From: Ypsolopha sequella
Lineage: Eukaryota; Arthropoda; Insecta; Lepidoptera; Ypsolophidae
Assembly (NCBI GenBank): GCA_934047225.1
Contig: OW203984.1
Coordinates: 10,425,201-10,489,200, forward strand
Reading direction: 5' to 3'
DNA length: 64,000 nt
Of this stretch, positions 45,401 to 57,142 are shown piece by piece. The notes beneath the pieces are model-generated. The model was not told the DNA's origin and did not search any database. It saw nothing but the letters and a program-made list of their open reading frames with translations. The translations under genes were made by a program, and so were the position numbers. Each line of letters begins with the position of its first letter. Within the stretch, counting starts at the first letter, position 1.

Positions 45401-45967
45401 ATGGGACCTACCTCAAAGGAAATTTTTCCAAACAAAAAAAGAATCATTCAATTCAGTTCAGAATTGACGGAGATAAGGAATAACATACCCAAAAAAAATA
45501 CAGTTGAATTGAGATCCTCCTCTTTTTTTCAAGTCGGTTAAAAAAAAGTATTTACTAAAAGCTAAATACTATAAAGTCGTTGAAAAACTAAATCGTGAAA
45601 AACTCAAGCCTACCATCGCAATTTGTTTTTTTTGTGATGGCAACTGTGCGAGTAGGACACAGGCATCGACTGTGTGTTGTCCCGCTCGGCACGTTTTCTC
45701 TAGTTGGTTGTGTCATAATAAAATAACTTTTAACTGTATGAAATAGAGTCTATTTTTCTACGCGTAACATCCTTCAGTGCTCAATCCAGTTTACGTATAC
45801 ATCCATGATCAACATTGAGTTTCTAGTTTACAAAAACTGTCAAGATTTTTTGCCTCCTTGTTTTGTATGTTAATAAACACCTTTATTATATTGTGCTTTT
45901 TTAAACTTTATTTATTTCTTTGGTTTATATATAAATACGTTTTTACTCCATATATTTCGAATCGAAT

Positions 45968-46093
45968 CAGTCGCATGTAACAAAATATTGTCAAATAAGT
46001 TATATGAATAAATAAATAATATTGTTAACAAGTGTCACTTTTACTTTTTTGTGTCGTACTACTTATTTGTCAATATTTTGTTGCATTCGACTG
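45968..46093. mobile_element. Small inverted-repeat element
   Basis: CAGTCGCATGTAACAAAATA with TTGTCAAATAAGT at left is mirrored at right by ACTTATTTGTCAA and TATTTTGTTGCATTCGACTG. About 33-bp arms enclose about 60 bp. No coding sequence. Confidence 0.6.
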
Positions 46094-46270
46094 TTTTAAT
46101 GAATCGGAGTCAAATTGTACAACACTACATTTCTACTCTTTTTTGACAGACTGTTAAGCTCTGGTCGTATAATGCCATAAATCACAGTTATTTAATACTT
46201 TTTATTCAAAAATAAGAAAAACAATCATAAGTTTTCCATTTGGTAACGCGATCCGTCGCATCCACCTTAA

Positions 46271-47125
46271 GCTAACCTTAGGCGAGTCAGGTTTGAGTTT
46301 CCTGGCTCCTTACCAGTTATTAACTTCAAGCATTTGAAAAATTTCTTAGGAAATATGTTTTACCTGAATCTTTGTGGTACTGTACTTAACTTAGCTGTTG
46401 TCAAGTCATACCGTTGCATGCATCGCCCGGAATATCTTGCTCCCGTCTGGCTGACCGACTATTACCAAACCAGTTGTAGACGCTACCAACCAACCTTGGA
46501 CGCACACCGCGACCAGCCTTGGCAATGACTAACGTTGATGGACAAGTTTTACTGCTTGGTTTTACTAATGTGTGTTTGATTGACTTGTTACATAAATGCG
46601 TTGCAGTTTTTGTGCGCGTGATTAGAATAACGAAAAGTTTTGTGGTTAAACTTACTTATCTTGTCATTTTTCAATTAGGAAATAAAACGTTTTTGTTAGC
46701 TATTGTTTCATATGCAACATTTTAAAAAGCATTGTGTTGTCTGACTTGTCTCTTTTTTGCATGATACTGACGTCATTATCTTTGTTTGAATTCCTTGCCC
46801 TGCTGTTTTTAACCCCGAACGTCGAAAAACGAAGGGGGCTATTACAAGACAAGTGACGCCTATAGTCTTGTCTGTCTGTGGCTTCATAGCTGCCAAACGG
46901 ATACACTGATTTCAATGCGGTTTTTTTATTGAAAGCTTTCTGTATTTGTATTCGATGAAAATCTGCCCAGTTGTGCTCTTTTCTGTAAATACAAAATAAA
47001 TAAAATTTTTGGACGGATACGATTTAACTCCCTATTTTGTTTTCAAAGCGGTCCCTCGACGCATTTATTGTCCAGTGAATGAAAGATTTGAGGTCGGGTT
47101 AAAGATACGACTAGTAAAATGAACA
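46271..47125. other. Intergenic stretch
   Basis: Short frames near 46,334-46,725 and their antisense shadows show no recognisable protein. A phrase GAACGTCGAAAAACGAAGGG near 46,817 is unassigned. Confidence 0.3.
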
Positions 47126-47475
47126 CGAAATAATAGTATTTTCATATATTGTCACTTCGCCCCTCCAGGGAGAACATATCTTTTTTTTTACAAAAAACCA
47201 AAATAATTAGACTCTTGAACTAACTATTGTTGTTCTTAGCCATGGTCTAATTAACGTGGTTTATTTAAAAAAAATATTTATTCGAGATTATTTTGCATTT
47301 TCGTTTTTTATTTAGTGAAATAATAGTATTTTCATATATTGTCACTCCCCCCCTCCCGGAAGAACATATCTTCTTTTATAACTAACCAAAATAATTAGAC
47401 TCTTGAACTTACTAATATTGTTCTTAGCCATGGTCTAATTAACGTGGTTAAATTAAAAAAAAATATTTATTCCCA
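47126..47475. repeat. Direct tandem duplication, ~190-bp period
   Basis: GAAATAATAGTATTTTCATA through GTCACT, AGAACATATCTT, AATAATTAGACTCTTGAACT, TTAGCCATGGTCTAATTAAC and AAAAATATTTATTC occur at about 47,127-47,284 and again at 47,318-47,472. Between them is a short unique TTTTGCATTTTCGTTTTT segment. Confidence 0.8.
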
Positions 47476-48100
47476 ATTTTTATAGTGTACATTTATTTCA
47501 CACCTATTCCATACAAAGATTCTTAGATTGACTGTACTATTAAGGGTAAACAATTCCCATAGCTTAACTTCAAAAATATTTTTATATTTTTTATACGCTA
47601 TTTTAGGACAAAGTTTTCATTATTTTGATGTACAAATTAACCATTATCTTTTTATGATTTCTTAAAGAATTGTCGGTTATAACGTCACTTGAGAATTTTA
47701 GACAATATACTGATTGTGATGTGTGATTGCTTGTAAAAAAGTGTTCTATCTCTGTATGTCTACTCATCTGTCACCCATCTGTCAAATCAGTCTGCAGCAA
47801 ATTTTTATAAATTTATCTTGATAGCAAAGAACACATTTCTAAACAGCCATTTCTCAAGTGGCGTCACAGATAGGGAAATGGAAGTTGCAGCTTTTTCTTA
47901 AAAATACGAGTATTCATCATCATGAGGTTTTTAGACCACAAGTTCTAAAATACGGCTTATTAAGCGTAAATCTCGAAATGGTTTTCGAATTAAAACACCT
48001 TAACATTATTTAATCTAAGCGATATGAAACAATTATTTTTTTACTTTTTAAGGCTTTGTTTTATGTGTCAGGCTCGCGATATCTAATTTTAAATTATTTT

Positions 48101-48442
48101 CTACTGGCTTTTGCCTGCGGCTACGACCGCGTTGATTATGTTTTTGTATAGTCGTATCGAATCTGTAAATATTTTCAATGTATCTTTGGCGGTCTTTGAC
48201 AACTTATTTAATCCCTTGGTACAGTATGTTTGGCGAGACTGAAGGCCGAGCCGCATCTCTGAACGACACTATTTCTTGTTTCCATGGAAACTGATTTATG
48301 TGATAAAAAGTAGTCTATTTCTTATTCCAGGTCTAGAACTACATTTGTGCAAAGTTTCAGCTCAATCGGTTCAGTAGTTACGGCGTGAAGAAGTAACACA
48401 CATCCATCCATCCAAACTTTCGCATTTATAATATTAGTGGGA
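48101..48442 (+). repeat. CTAGCTTTTGCCCGC dispersed repeat, copy 2 (full)
   Basis: It starts TACTGGCTTTTGCCTGCGGC and ends ACACATCCATCCATCCAAAC then TTTATAATATTAGTGGGAT, the usual 3' end of this moth family. Its body matches 3,413-3,680. Confidence 0.7.
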
Positions 48443-48470
48443 TATTTCTTTGTCTATAAGGTTAAATAAT

Positions 48471-48706
48471 ATTAGTTGGCGAAACTCAAAACATAGGTAG
48501 TACTAGTCTATATGAACAACTGTTTGTATGGGAGCTAAGCGAAATTCATAACTTGTTTTCACTTCCTCCCATACAACTTGCCCCGATCAGCTGACTGGTT
48601 CAGTATGGAAAGGTAAAAACAAATTTTAAGAATTTTGCACAATCCTAATAGAAAACGTTGTTAATATGGACATGGTCTACATATGTCTCAAATTTCGCCA
48701 ACTAAT
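48471..48706. mobile_element. MITE with ATTAGTTGGCGAAA ends
   Basis: ATTAGTTGGCGAAAC at the left is mirrored by ATTTCGCCAACTAAT at the right. Further in, TGTATGGGAG and CTCCCATACA face each other. The element is 236 bp. The flanks carry GTTAAAT and TTAACTTAACC, so a TTA-type target is possible. Confidence 0.65.
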
Positions 48707-49193
48707 TTAACTTAACCTTGTATAGGTATGTCTAATATGATCGAACCATTCACGATGCAAAATCTCTTATGGGAATATTCGCTTTCATTCACTATTGTAC
48801 TCGTAGTTGTCATTATTTACTTTCCAATCAATAAAGTTTATCGAACGCATCAATAACAGTTTGATTGCGTGCTAAACTGAGGATTACTGGTGTATTTACG
48901 AAAAAGAGTCTCGATTAATCGGTGCTAAAGTTGGCTCAGTTATTGCTACTACAATTTCGTGCATGACCGCTTTCGTCGACAAATCTTCTGGTCTGTTAGA
49001 TACTTATTTTTTGTGATATCTACTCAGAACATTAATGGAAATCTATTATGAAATGTTATTTCGAAATATTAATTTTGGTCGTTGCTTCATAAACTTTCAT
49101 ATTTTTATCTCCAAGATAACAAAAAATGATGGTCGTTGCAAAATTATCTTCCCACATTGGAACGATGGGCAATGATGAACTGATATATAAGTT

Positions 49194-49824
49194 ATACAGT
49201 GTGTCCCTCGTACAAGTGCACATCCGAAAGTGGGTGAAACTAGATCTAAATATATCGACAAAAACAAAGAAAAAATTTTTTATTTGTTTTTTTTTTATCT
49301 TTGAAAAACACTCCACCTGGGTATCTGTGTATGGGATGCGAGCGCAGTGCCTTTGGTTAACTGCTCGTTGAAAATATTGTATTTATGATAGAACGTTGTA
49401 TTTTTTTTTTGTTAGAAAGATAATGGAATAGGCAATAATAAATAGTATTAAAAGTATAGTAAAATGGGAACATTATTTTGAACAAATTGACTATTACTGA
49501 AAAAAAAAAGACGGAAAAATTAAAGAAATAATATTTTAGGATATTATTTTTATGGTAATGGTAGTTGATTATGTTTTGTTTTTGATTTGGTATGCAACGT
49601 CCATTCTTAAGGATTATAACAGCTTTATTTCATTTCATTACCCGCGATAGATCAAAAGTTATGACACATTTTATACATAGTCTCCATGGTAGGCAAAAAA
49701 ATTTTTAAAATGTAAATTTATAAAACAAAGATTTTCTAAAAAAAAAAAACAATTTTTTGTTGATAAAATAAGGTCTAGTTTCACCCCTTTTCGGATGTGC
49801 ACTTGTACGAGGGACACACTGTAT
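49194..49824. mobile_element. Foldback element with ATACAGTGTGTCCC ends
   Basis: The left terminus ATACAGTGTGTCCCTCGTAC then AAGTGCACATCCGAAA is mirrored at the right end (TTTCGGATGTGCACTT, GTACGAGGGACACACTGTAT), with the similarity running about 55 bp. No transposase; short frames within are symmetry products. Confidence 0.75.
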
Positions 49825-50625
49825 ATCATAAGTAACAAAGCAGGTGCTATTATATTTGTACCTCGCAACACCAACACGATATGAGCCTCTGAGCAGTCAC
49901 CGTAGAGTTACAGTAAGCCTCCTAGCGGCAGTCCGCAACCCGCGATCTCGTTCGACAAACGTGAATTTTACGATGCTGATTTTACCGCATTCTTGACGAA
50001 TACGGCTGTTTTGTCATGTGTTTACTGAAATCCCGGTGATTGTTTTTAATGGATTTTTTTCGTGCTGATGACATTGTGCGTTGAGGTTTTTTCTGGCATT
50101 TTTGTTAAGCCTTGTTCAGGTAAGACAATGGAAAAACAATTAGCATTGAATTTCATTGTAGCAACAAAAGAATTTTCAGTGTTCCTTGCTGAAACGATCG
50201 GTGAGCTAGATAAGATAAGACAAGTAGTGGCACGTAGACTGTTTTCGATACTGACAGATATTTTCAGTAGATTGTATCCTTCAGTCAATCGATACATGAA
50301 TAAAATATTTTTACGAAATAGGATGCCCTTGGCATTTAATACTTCGATTGGCGTTACAAATATTGCCAACTATAAAATATGCTAATAAAAATCGAAACTC
50401 AAAATTATTCTAATGTTGTTAATTACTGTAGTATATAAGTTTTTCAATCCTAATATAAATTCTAATATTAAAGGGTTGAATAAAAAAAAATCATTTCCTA
50501 GGGGATGCTTGCGTTGTAAAATTTCAAGTTTGTAGAAATAGATCACTTCGCAATTAAAACCCGAGTCATACGTTCTTTATGAGCAAAAATCGCGTAAGAT
50601 TAAAGTTTAAAATTATTTATGTTCC
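49825..50625. other. Stretch with overlapping antisense frames
   Basis: At 50,046-50,385 both strands are open for about 107 codons in overlapping frames (plus: AETIGELDKIRQVVARRL). Neither is recognised, and mutual openness on both strands argues against confident assignment. Confidence 0.2.
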
Positions 50626-50920
50626 TTACAGCTTAATCATGTAACTGTAAATTAAACATGTCCTGTGTACAAAGCCCGCATTTTCCATCCCATTCGTAAT
50701 ATAAATCAAGCCATGAATTTGCAACTCGACCCCGGAGGTCATTGGGGCCTCGTCACAAACGTCAATTAGGCTGTACACCGTGTGACTCATGCCCGGGTTA
50801 ACATGTTCAATATTTGCGACAGTTTCAACATCAATGTCTGATACCTCTTTATTATTCACAATTACCTTATTTACTTTAAAAACAGCTGTCTCTACACCTT
50901 TACGGGCTAGGATCACACGC
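50626..50920 (-). CDS. Unrecognised candidate exon
   Basis: On the minus strand about 96 codons read with protein-like composition (VNKVIVNNKEVSDIDVE, EHVNPGMSHTVYSLIDVCDE, GVELQIHGLIYITNG) to a stop at 50,626. There is no ATG at its head; an acceptor-like TATCTAAAG ends near 50,921, so it would be an internal-to-terminal exon. No family was recognised; relationship to the frame at 35.4 kb is not evident. Confidence 0.3.
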
Positions 50921-51891
50921 CTTTAGATACAATTTGTTATTCTCATGTAACTTCTTTTAGTTCTCTTGTTTTCTCTGATTACAAAGAGCTTCAAATGTTG
51001 GTTTGCTGTTGTTTTAAGAAACATTTGTGACTCATCTGATGCCTTTTTATTCTGTACAATCTAATGAAGTTGAACAAAAAGTTACTGGAAGTTTTAGCTT
51101 TAGTGGAAATTGTAGCTTTTTAGTGTTTTATGTTTCATCCAATACAACAGAATTATTCATTTTAGTTTGTGGTCTTGTGAAAGCATTTGTCGTTAGCGTG
51201 CGAAGCGGTCTGTTACGAAATTATCCTTGTTAGAGGAAGGTTGAACTTTGTTCAGAGAGTTCACACAATTTCAAGGTGGTTTACTTTTTGGTAAAATCGG
51301 TAAAACGGAGCTATTCGTTTCACTATCACACCGCTTATTGTTTATAGATACTTGACTGATAAATAAGATATTTATTAGAACCAAGATTTTGAAACGAATG
51401 TAAGCAATACTTAATAATTCTATAAATTGCAAAAATTTTGGCGGTTGCTGGTTACCGAAAATCCATTCAATCCATTTTATCAAAATCAGCCTGCACTTCT
51501 ATGTTCCTAAGATGTCTTCCATGAAAAGACATAATGAACGAAGGTGAAAGGCGCGGTTCACCTGGACTCATTTCTTAAGAATGGCATAGGTTAGGCGCGT
51601 CGCGTCGGTTTTGAGGTCATGGGGTCAGTCTAATGTATACAGAAGATACCCCATTGTTGCCCTCTGTGCCATTCCAAATGTCAAAGGTCAACGGACACCG
51701 CTGCTAATGGTATCCGAATGTTTGCTTTAGCTATGGCTACTTCCATGAAATGTTATGACTTGGTCCTATCTTTTCATGACCATATACAGCTTTGATTTAT
51801 TGTACGTTCCATTAGTGGTGCTATTTATAAATTTCCGATGTTACGCATGAATTGCTCCTCCTTCATTTATTATTTTTAAATATTTTCAACT
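50921..51891. other. AT-rich intergenic stretch
   Basis: No gene or clear element supported. Confidence 0.3.
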
Positions 51892-52251
51892 CTAACCTAT
51901 TTTCATAATTTTTCCTTTACTCAAGGTATAATCCAATGTAAGCAGAACCATGCAATATTGCATATGTTTTATAATCATCATCAGGGTAATTAAAATGGTT
52001 AATTGTAGAATGAGTTGTTCATTATGTAGCAAAGCACGCAAGTGGTGCATATTTTCAAACCAGGTCAGTGTATTAAAGATTATCAGATTCTTTGCTTCAA
52101 TCTCGCGAGTATGAGCGGCTACGTCCATTTCCAGTTTAATTCTCGTGTCATTAGAATCCATCGAGGCAACATCCGTTGGCTGCAATAATGGCATGAAAAC
52201 GTGATCGCGATGTTTAATTTCACTGTAATGGTTTAAACAGAATGAAGTCAC
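51892..52251 (-). CDS. Unrecognised 119-codon frame (doubtful)
   Basis: The frame begins with ATG and contains a plausible soluble part (SNDTRIKLEMDVAAHTREIE) followed by a hydrophobic stretch (LILQLTILITLMMII) that could be one membrane segment. No homologue recognised; length alone does not exclude chance. Confidence 0.15.
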   Translation of the reverse strand: MTSFCLNHYSEIKHRDHVFMPLLQPTDVASMDSNDTRIKLEMDVAAHTREIEAKNLIIFNTLTWFENMHHLRALLHNEQLILQLTILITLMMIIKHMQYCMVLLTLDYTLSKGKIMKIG

Positions 52252-54350
52252 ATCGTATTATGAGCATAAACCTGCTTTCAAATTAAAACGACTGACTGTA
52301 TAAACTAGGTTGCAGAAACTTGCGGCTTATCGGTTATTTATCTCATATCAGTGTGAGTGTGACTAGTTTGAATATTGTTTGTCTACTTTAAACATGCCTA
52401 ATTAGGTGACATCACATATTGTTGCAGATTTATTTTTCTGTCGCTTTAAATTGCTAGAGTGTAATTTGCCACCATAATCCCCTATTATTTCAAGTTACGT
52501 ATTCGTCATTTGCCATTCATTTATTGTTCTTCTGTCGTGTCCTCATTATCATTTGGGCAACTAAAATCATCTCTTTCTTTTCTCTTAGAGCTGAGCTAGC
52601 TTATTTTTCTTTTGTGTGCTAGTCGCTGGAGCGCATAATGCTCACGTATTATTTACGCCCGTAACTTTTACATTATGTTTATGCATACATTTGCTTTTCT
52701 CGTGTCATCTAGCATTTACTTCGTCTTTGTGACTGGAATAGAAAGCCTGTTTATTTTCTTTTATGCGATAGATTTTACTATTAATATTATAATACGATAC
52801 TTATTGTTTCATTAGATTTGTGTTCGGAAATTCTTCTTCAATTCGCTGTTGTTGGATCATCATTGCTCTTTACAGATGGCATTCCCAATACACTGCAAAT
52901 AGGGGAAATATTTGTAATTAATTTATAGAAGCATGCAACTTGAGGTACATACTGGCTATGAGGCCATTTAATTTATCCTCTAACAGTAATAGTGGAGATT
53001 TCAAATGGCAGCTTCGGAAATTCATCTTTTTACGGGTTTAATTTTGAAACTTCATGGTGAATGAATGTTGAAAAATACATTTATTTGGATTCCGTGGTTG
53101 GTATATTTTGTTTCATCCGCGGTATAACACTAAAACTGGGCCTATTGAGCCAAAAATTTATAAGAAAGTCGGAAATTACGCAGGGTCCCCGGGGAAATGA
53201 TTCTCTATGCGGTGTTAGTATATTTTAAGCAGATTACATCTATATCACTAAAATTAGGGTCCGTGTCCTTGATAACGAAATAGATATTACAGCTAAGCTC
53301 ACTTTGATTTATGCGAGAAAAGCTCGACGAGATTACATCTACATTTACGGAACCCGTTTTTAATGTTGTATATGTCGCAGAGAAACGGGGATATTAGTCA
53401 TTTCTGGAAATCCCTAGGATACCACGGGATCCCTGTTACTGATATCCTACTTACGTTGTTGTGAGTCTTGTGACATCTTGACAGTCTCAAATGTTTACAG
53501 TTGTTGGGTAAATGCAAAGTAACTCGCAGTGTTACCGACTCGGGAAGTATTCCCATTACATTACTTTCACCGTTTAGCAAGATTGCCTGTGTGACCGTTA
53601 CACTTCTTGTAATGTTTTGCTTTGCCTTGCCTTTCAATTCGTGTTACGAGTTTTTATTGAGATTTTTTTTTCATGCTTTAACTCCGAAAAAACGGATCAA
53701 AAGCATATAAAAATATATAAAATTACAGAATAATTGGTTAACTTATCTTAAAAACTTTTAACAATAATAAAAGAAGAAGAATAAAGAAGAAAAAACATAA
53801 ATTATATTAAATATAATACACTGGTACTAATACAAAACATAAACAATAATACTAGTTGGAAAATAGCCCATAGGGGCTGAAATAAATGACAATATTACTA
53901 AAAAAACAACATGTAACAAATACAAAAATAAAAGTTAATAGATGGCATTTAAACAAATACATCAATATATTTATTGATGTTTGTAATAAAAAAAATATTA
54001 ATTATAAATATCTGTTATTTCTACCTAGAGTTTAAAATATTAATTAAATCATCTGAAAATACTTGTTTAAATTTTAAAATTTGGACGATACATAATCGAA
54101 ACGAATTATTCATTTATTCTACCGATCGATACTGAAAATTAATCGAAATCACCCATTTCCTTTTACCATTGTAAACGTTTAACTTCCAATGCTGTGTCTG
54201 TTGTGTTATTCGTATCAGTATGGAAATCTTAGGAGATATAAATCTTTCATTCTTTTAGTTTTTATTATAACCAGGTACCGTGACGAAACTACGGTTATGA
54301 CGCCACTTTTTAGGTACTGCAATTAAAGTTATGTAACGAATAACACGAAA
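52252..54350. other. AT-rich stretch, no gene seen
   Basis: The part from about 53,690 to 54,010 is extremely A-rich (TAAAGAAGAAAAAACATAAA) and may be an old retroelement tail. No structured element or gene was supported. Confidence 0.3.
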
Positions 54351-54614
54351 GTGATACCTATGGTCTCTGGTCTCGAAAGTGAGTTAATCGCATTCACTTT
54401 TTTTTTCAACGTTTTAGAGGAAACACGGTTAACTGTTTTGGGGCAACACCGGCCGCGAAATGTTAATTCATATTTTAATATGCTGTATGAATTTGTTAAA
54501 TTATGCAATCAACATTACTATCCGGTAGATTACATGGCTTTTGCTCTCGTATTTTATTACTTACATTGCGACAAGTTTTTCCCTGACACATTAAAACAAT
54601 GCCTTTATGATTGA
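54351..54614 (+). CDS. Unrecognised 87-codon frame (doubtful)
   Basis: The second half (NVNSYFNMLYEFVKLCNQHY, ALVFYYLHCDKFF) has a strongly aromatic, protein-like composition and stops at 54,612-54,614, immediately before a dispersed repeat. There is no clear splice site or homologue. Could be a remnant exon. Confidence 0.18.
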   Translation: MIPMVSGLESELIAFTFFFNVLEETRLTVLGQHRPRNVNSYFNMLYEFVKLCNQHYYPVDYMAFALVFYYLHCDKFFPDTLKQCLYD

Positions 54615-54654
54615 AGCGCATAACAGCTGTGAAAATTACATGTTTATTTTTAAA

Positions 54655-54835
54655 CTAGCTTTTGCTCGGCTCCGCGCGCTTGGAAATGTCTTTCAATTAT
54701 CGTCAGTTTTCAGCTTGGCGGTCATTTTATCCACACTCCTTATAGCCTATATTGACCAGAGTCACTACGATGATAATAAAGAAAACCGCATCAAAATCGT
54801 TCAATAGTTCTCGAGATAAAACGGAACATTCATAC
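54655..54835 (+). repeat. Dispersed repeat interrupted by a hAT element
   Basis: CTAGCTTTTGCTCGGCTCCG, CCTTATAGCCTATATTGACC and AAAGAAAACCGCATCAAAAT place it in the family at 30,041 and 33,430. It resumes after the hAT element at 55,727 (ACAGAAAACAGACGGGCAAA), which shows the order of insertion. Confidence 0.65.
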
Positions 54836-55718
54836 TAGAGATGAAACGGATAGTGATTTGGCCGGATACCGGATACCGGATATCCGGCGACGCACTAGGC
54901 CGGATAGCCGGATATCCGGCGGCCGGATATCCGGCTCAAGATATGCGTTTCGCACTTACTGAGCAAGTCTAAATATTACGCACCAAGGTGCGTGCGGGTG
55001 CAAGTAAGATTATTCGAGCATTTTTTAAATGAAGATCATTTCTAAATGATCGTATCACAATCATACAAATGCTGGTTTGCAAACGCGAAACAATTTCCGA
55101 TCCTAACGAAATTTGTAAATATGTATCTTTTGTCTCCTTGGAGTGGTGTATACTGTATATAAATGGACAGGTATCTTTAAATTAAACCGCGTAATATACT
55201 GTTCATACTGAACAAATTTTCCAAAGTAACATATTGAAAAACCAAAATTGAACCTGCCCGCCCAGTGCCCTTTCAAAATTTAAAGTAGGTTTTCATAATG
55301 AGTATTTTTTTTCATTTCCACAAGTATGTTTCTTTGGAAAAGTTGTTTAGTATGATTTCAGTATGACCATGTGTTTTTATTAAAAGATACATGTTGGTTG
55401 AGTTACATTCGGTACATTGTGAGAGCAAAAGAAGCTGGTGTAATGTATGAAGAAAAGCATAAACGTTTATTCCCAACAATTGATGTAAAGCTTGTCTTTA
55501 TCTACCATAGCTCAATTCTTATTCACTTTATGTATTAGAATTTAGATTATTCAATCATTGATACAACTATTTTGTGATTTAAACGACTTTTTGTATGTTG
55601 AGTTAAGTATCCGGTATCCGGCCGGATACTGACTACTATCCGGCCGGATACCGGATACCAAAAATATGGCCGGATAGGCCGGATACCGGATAGTAACCGG
55701 ATATCCGTTTCATCTCTA
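54836..55718. mobile_element. hAT-type nonautonomous element with CCGGATA arrays
   Basis: The termini TAGAGATGAAACGGATA and (complement) TATCCGTTTCATCTCTA are inverted copies. Exact 8-bp duplications ATTCATAC flank it (54,828-54,835 and 55,719-55,726). Both subterminal regions are packed with GGCCGGATA/CCGGATATCC motifs, like the clustered transposase-binding repeats of hAT elements. The 883-bp interior is AT-rich and encodes no transposase. Confidence 0.88.
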
Positions 55719-56181
55719 ATTCATACACAGAAAACAGACGGGCAAATATACTCGTACATATACAATATTGCAAATATACTTTGTTATTTTTCTGATTAAT
55801 GATAAATGAGTCATCATTTATAAAAAATACACATGCCCAGAATTCCCATAAGCTCAGAATTAAAAAGTCTTAAATGGAAAGAAAACCATTGTTATTTTGT
55901 AATTTTCGAAATATCGACGTGTTTAACTTGAAAAAATTTATCATTTACGTCCCCTAGCTGATAGGCATTATTTGTTGGAAATGATCTCTAGTATAACCCC
56001 TTTCAAGGAATAGGTCGAATTTCAGAGCAACCTGTATAAATATTAGCTTTGGCTTCAGTTCACTACAATATTAATAAAATAACCCGTTTCAAGTAAAATT
56101 TCGAAAAAATATTCATGGTACAGACACGGACTGTTTTACTATCTTATTATTAGTATAGATTCCTTCCATTTTACTTTACAT

Positions 56182-56381
56182 TATAGTCCGTATAATATAG
56201 CTTGAGTCCTGTGACAGCAGGACAGCGCTACACAATTTGTATTTCTAACTCTCTTTCTCATGCTCAAATGTGTATAGCGCTGACAGCTGTCACAGGGCTC
56301 GAGCTATATTATACGGACTATAGACTCTATAGTCCGTATAATATAGCTCGAGCCCTGTGACAGCTGTCAGCTATAGTATAG
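56182..56381. mobile_element. Palindromic MITE plus a half copy
   Basis: TATAGTCCGTATAATATAGC at 56,182 is mirrored by its complement ending at 56,322, with GAGCCCTGTGACAGC-like blocks inside. A third arm (TATAGTCCGTATAATATAGC..GACAGCTGTCAG) follows at 56,328-56,381, so a second element lost one arm or the first was partially duplicated. Confidence 0.75.
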
Positions 56382-56625
56382 AGTATTGTTAAGTTTGGTT
56401 TCTCACAAAATCAATATATCCAATGGCATTGGTGTAGTATCTTGGTGAATGGTGCAAGGTCTCGTGGAAATTATGCGTGGTGTGAACTATACAAAATTAT
56501 TCTCTTCCTTGTTCGAGTCAGGTGTTCGGTATAGTGCATAACAATTACAATTTACAACAACTATCTGAATGATTGTTTGTGTCCTGTTGCGATATAACCT
56601 CTCAGTATATTTAGACCAGCCCCTC

Positions 56626-56846
56626 TATTCTGTATCTTTAGTTGCCAACTGGACTAGGTGCCTATCATCAAAAACATAGCTAAAAATAGAACTTTTAAAA
56701 TTGCTATTAGTGGGTATTGAACTATTTACGAACTGTGTAGCCACTTCAAGTGCGAACATGCCCTTAGACAATCGGAATACGATAGTATATCTATGTTTTT
56801 GGTGATAGGCACCCAGTTCAAATGGCAGCTAAAGATACATAATAGG
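56626..56846. mobile_element. MITE with TATTCTGTATCTTTAG ends
   Basis: Left TATTCTGTATCTTTAGTTGCC with AGGTGCCTATCATCAAAAAC and, at right, its complement (GTTTTTGGTGATAGGCACC, GGCAGCTAAAGATACATAATA). Roughly 60-bp arms around about 100 bp. No coding capacity. Confidence 0.7.
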
Positions 56847-56939
56847 CCCTCTGGTCTTGATCATGAACATTTACAGCGTTAATTTTAATTGTAGAGTGAA
56901 AAACCTCTTCCCAGCGTCATCCGAAAATGACCATTGATA

Positions 56940-57060
56940 AAGTTAATTCTCCGTATTTGTTACAAAATATTAAGAAATAATTATAACGGCCAAAATACAA
57001 CTTTTAGATAATAAAGACAATGTATAACAATAGTTTACTATATGATAAAACGTATTTTAA
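56940..57060 (+). repeat. ATTTGTAACAAAATATTAAG dispersed repeat
   Basis: Copies of this phrase, followed by ATTATAACGG and ACAACTTTTAG, lie here, at about 21,242-21,373 and at 60,160-60,280, with an inverse partial copy at 22,374-22,505. The THAP MITEs are inserted between two of them. Confidence 0.6.
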
Positions 57061-57142
57061 TGATATTAGGGTAGCTTCAATATTATTATTCAATATTATT
57101 CAATTCAATATTAGAGTAGCTTCGCTACGCTCGTGTTTTAAT

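Larger units (their letters stand above)
43423..46266. mobile_element. TTAA-flanked DNA element with long inverted repeats and nested insertions
   Basis: The element is flanked by TTAA at 43,419-43,422 and 46,267-46,270. The ends are inverted copies: GACGGATCGCGTT at both, followed by ATTGTTTTTCTTATT and TTGAATAAAAAGT over roughly 85 bp, and a further shared block (AACAGTCTGTCAAA, AAGAGTAGA) at about 43,706 and 46,135. TTAA flanks suggest piggyBac-type integration. No transposase is readable. Inside are the palindrome at 44,401-44,780, the tandem repeat at 44,882-45,400 and a small inverted-repeat unit at 45,968-46,093. Confidence 0.6.

Noticed and set aside
50046..50385. Overlapping 107-codon frames on both strands
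   Set aside because: Both strands are open over the same interval and neither reads like a known protein, so neither was called as a gene.
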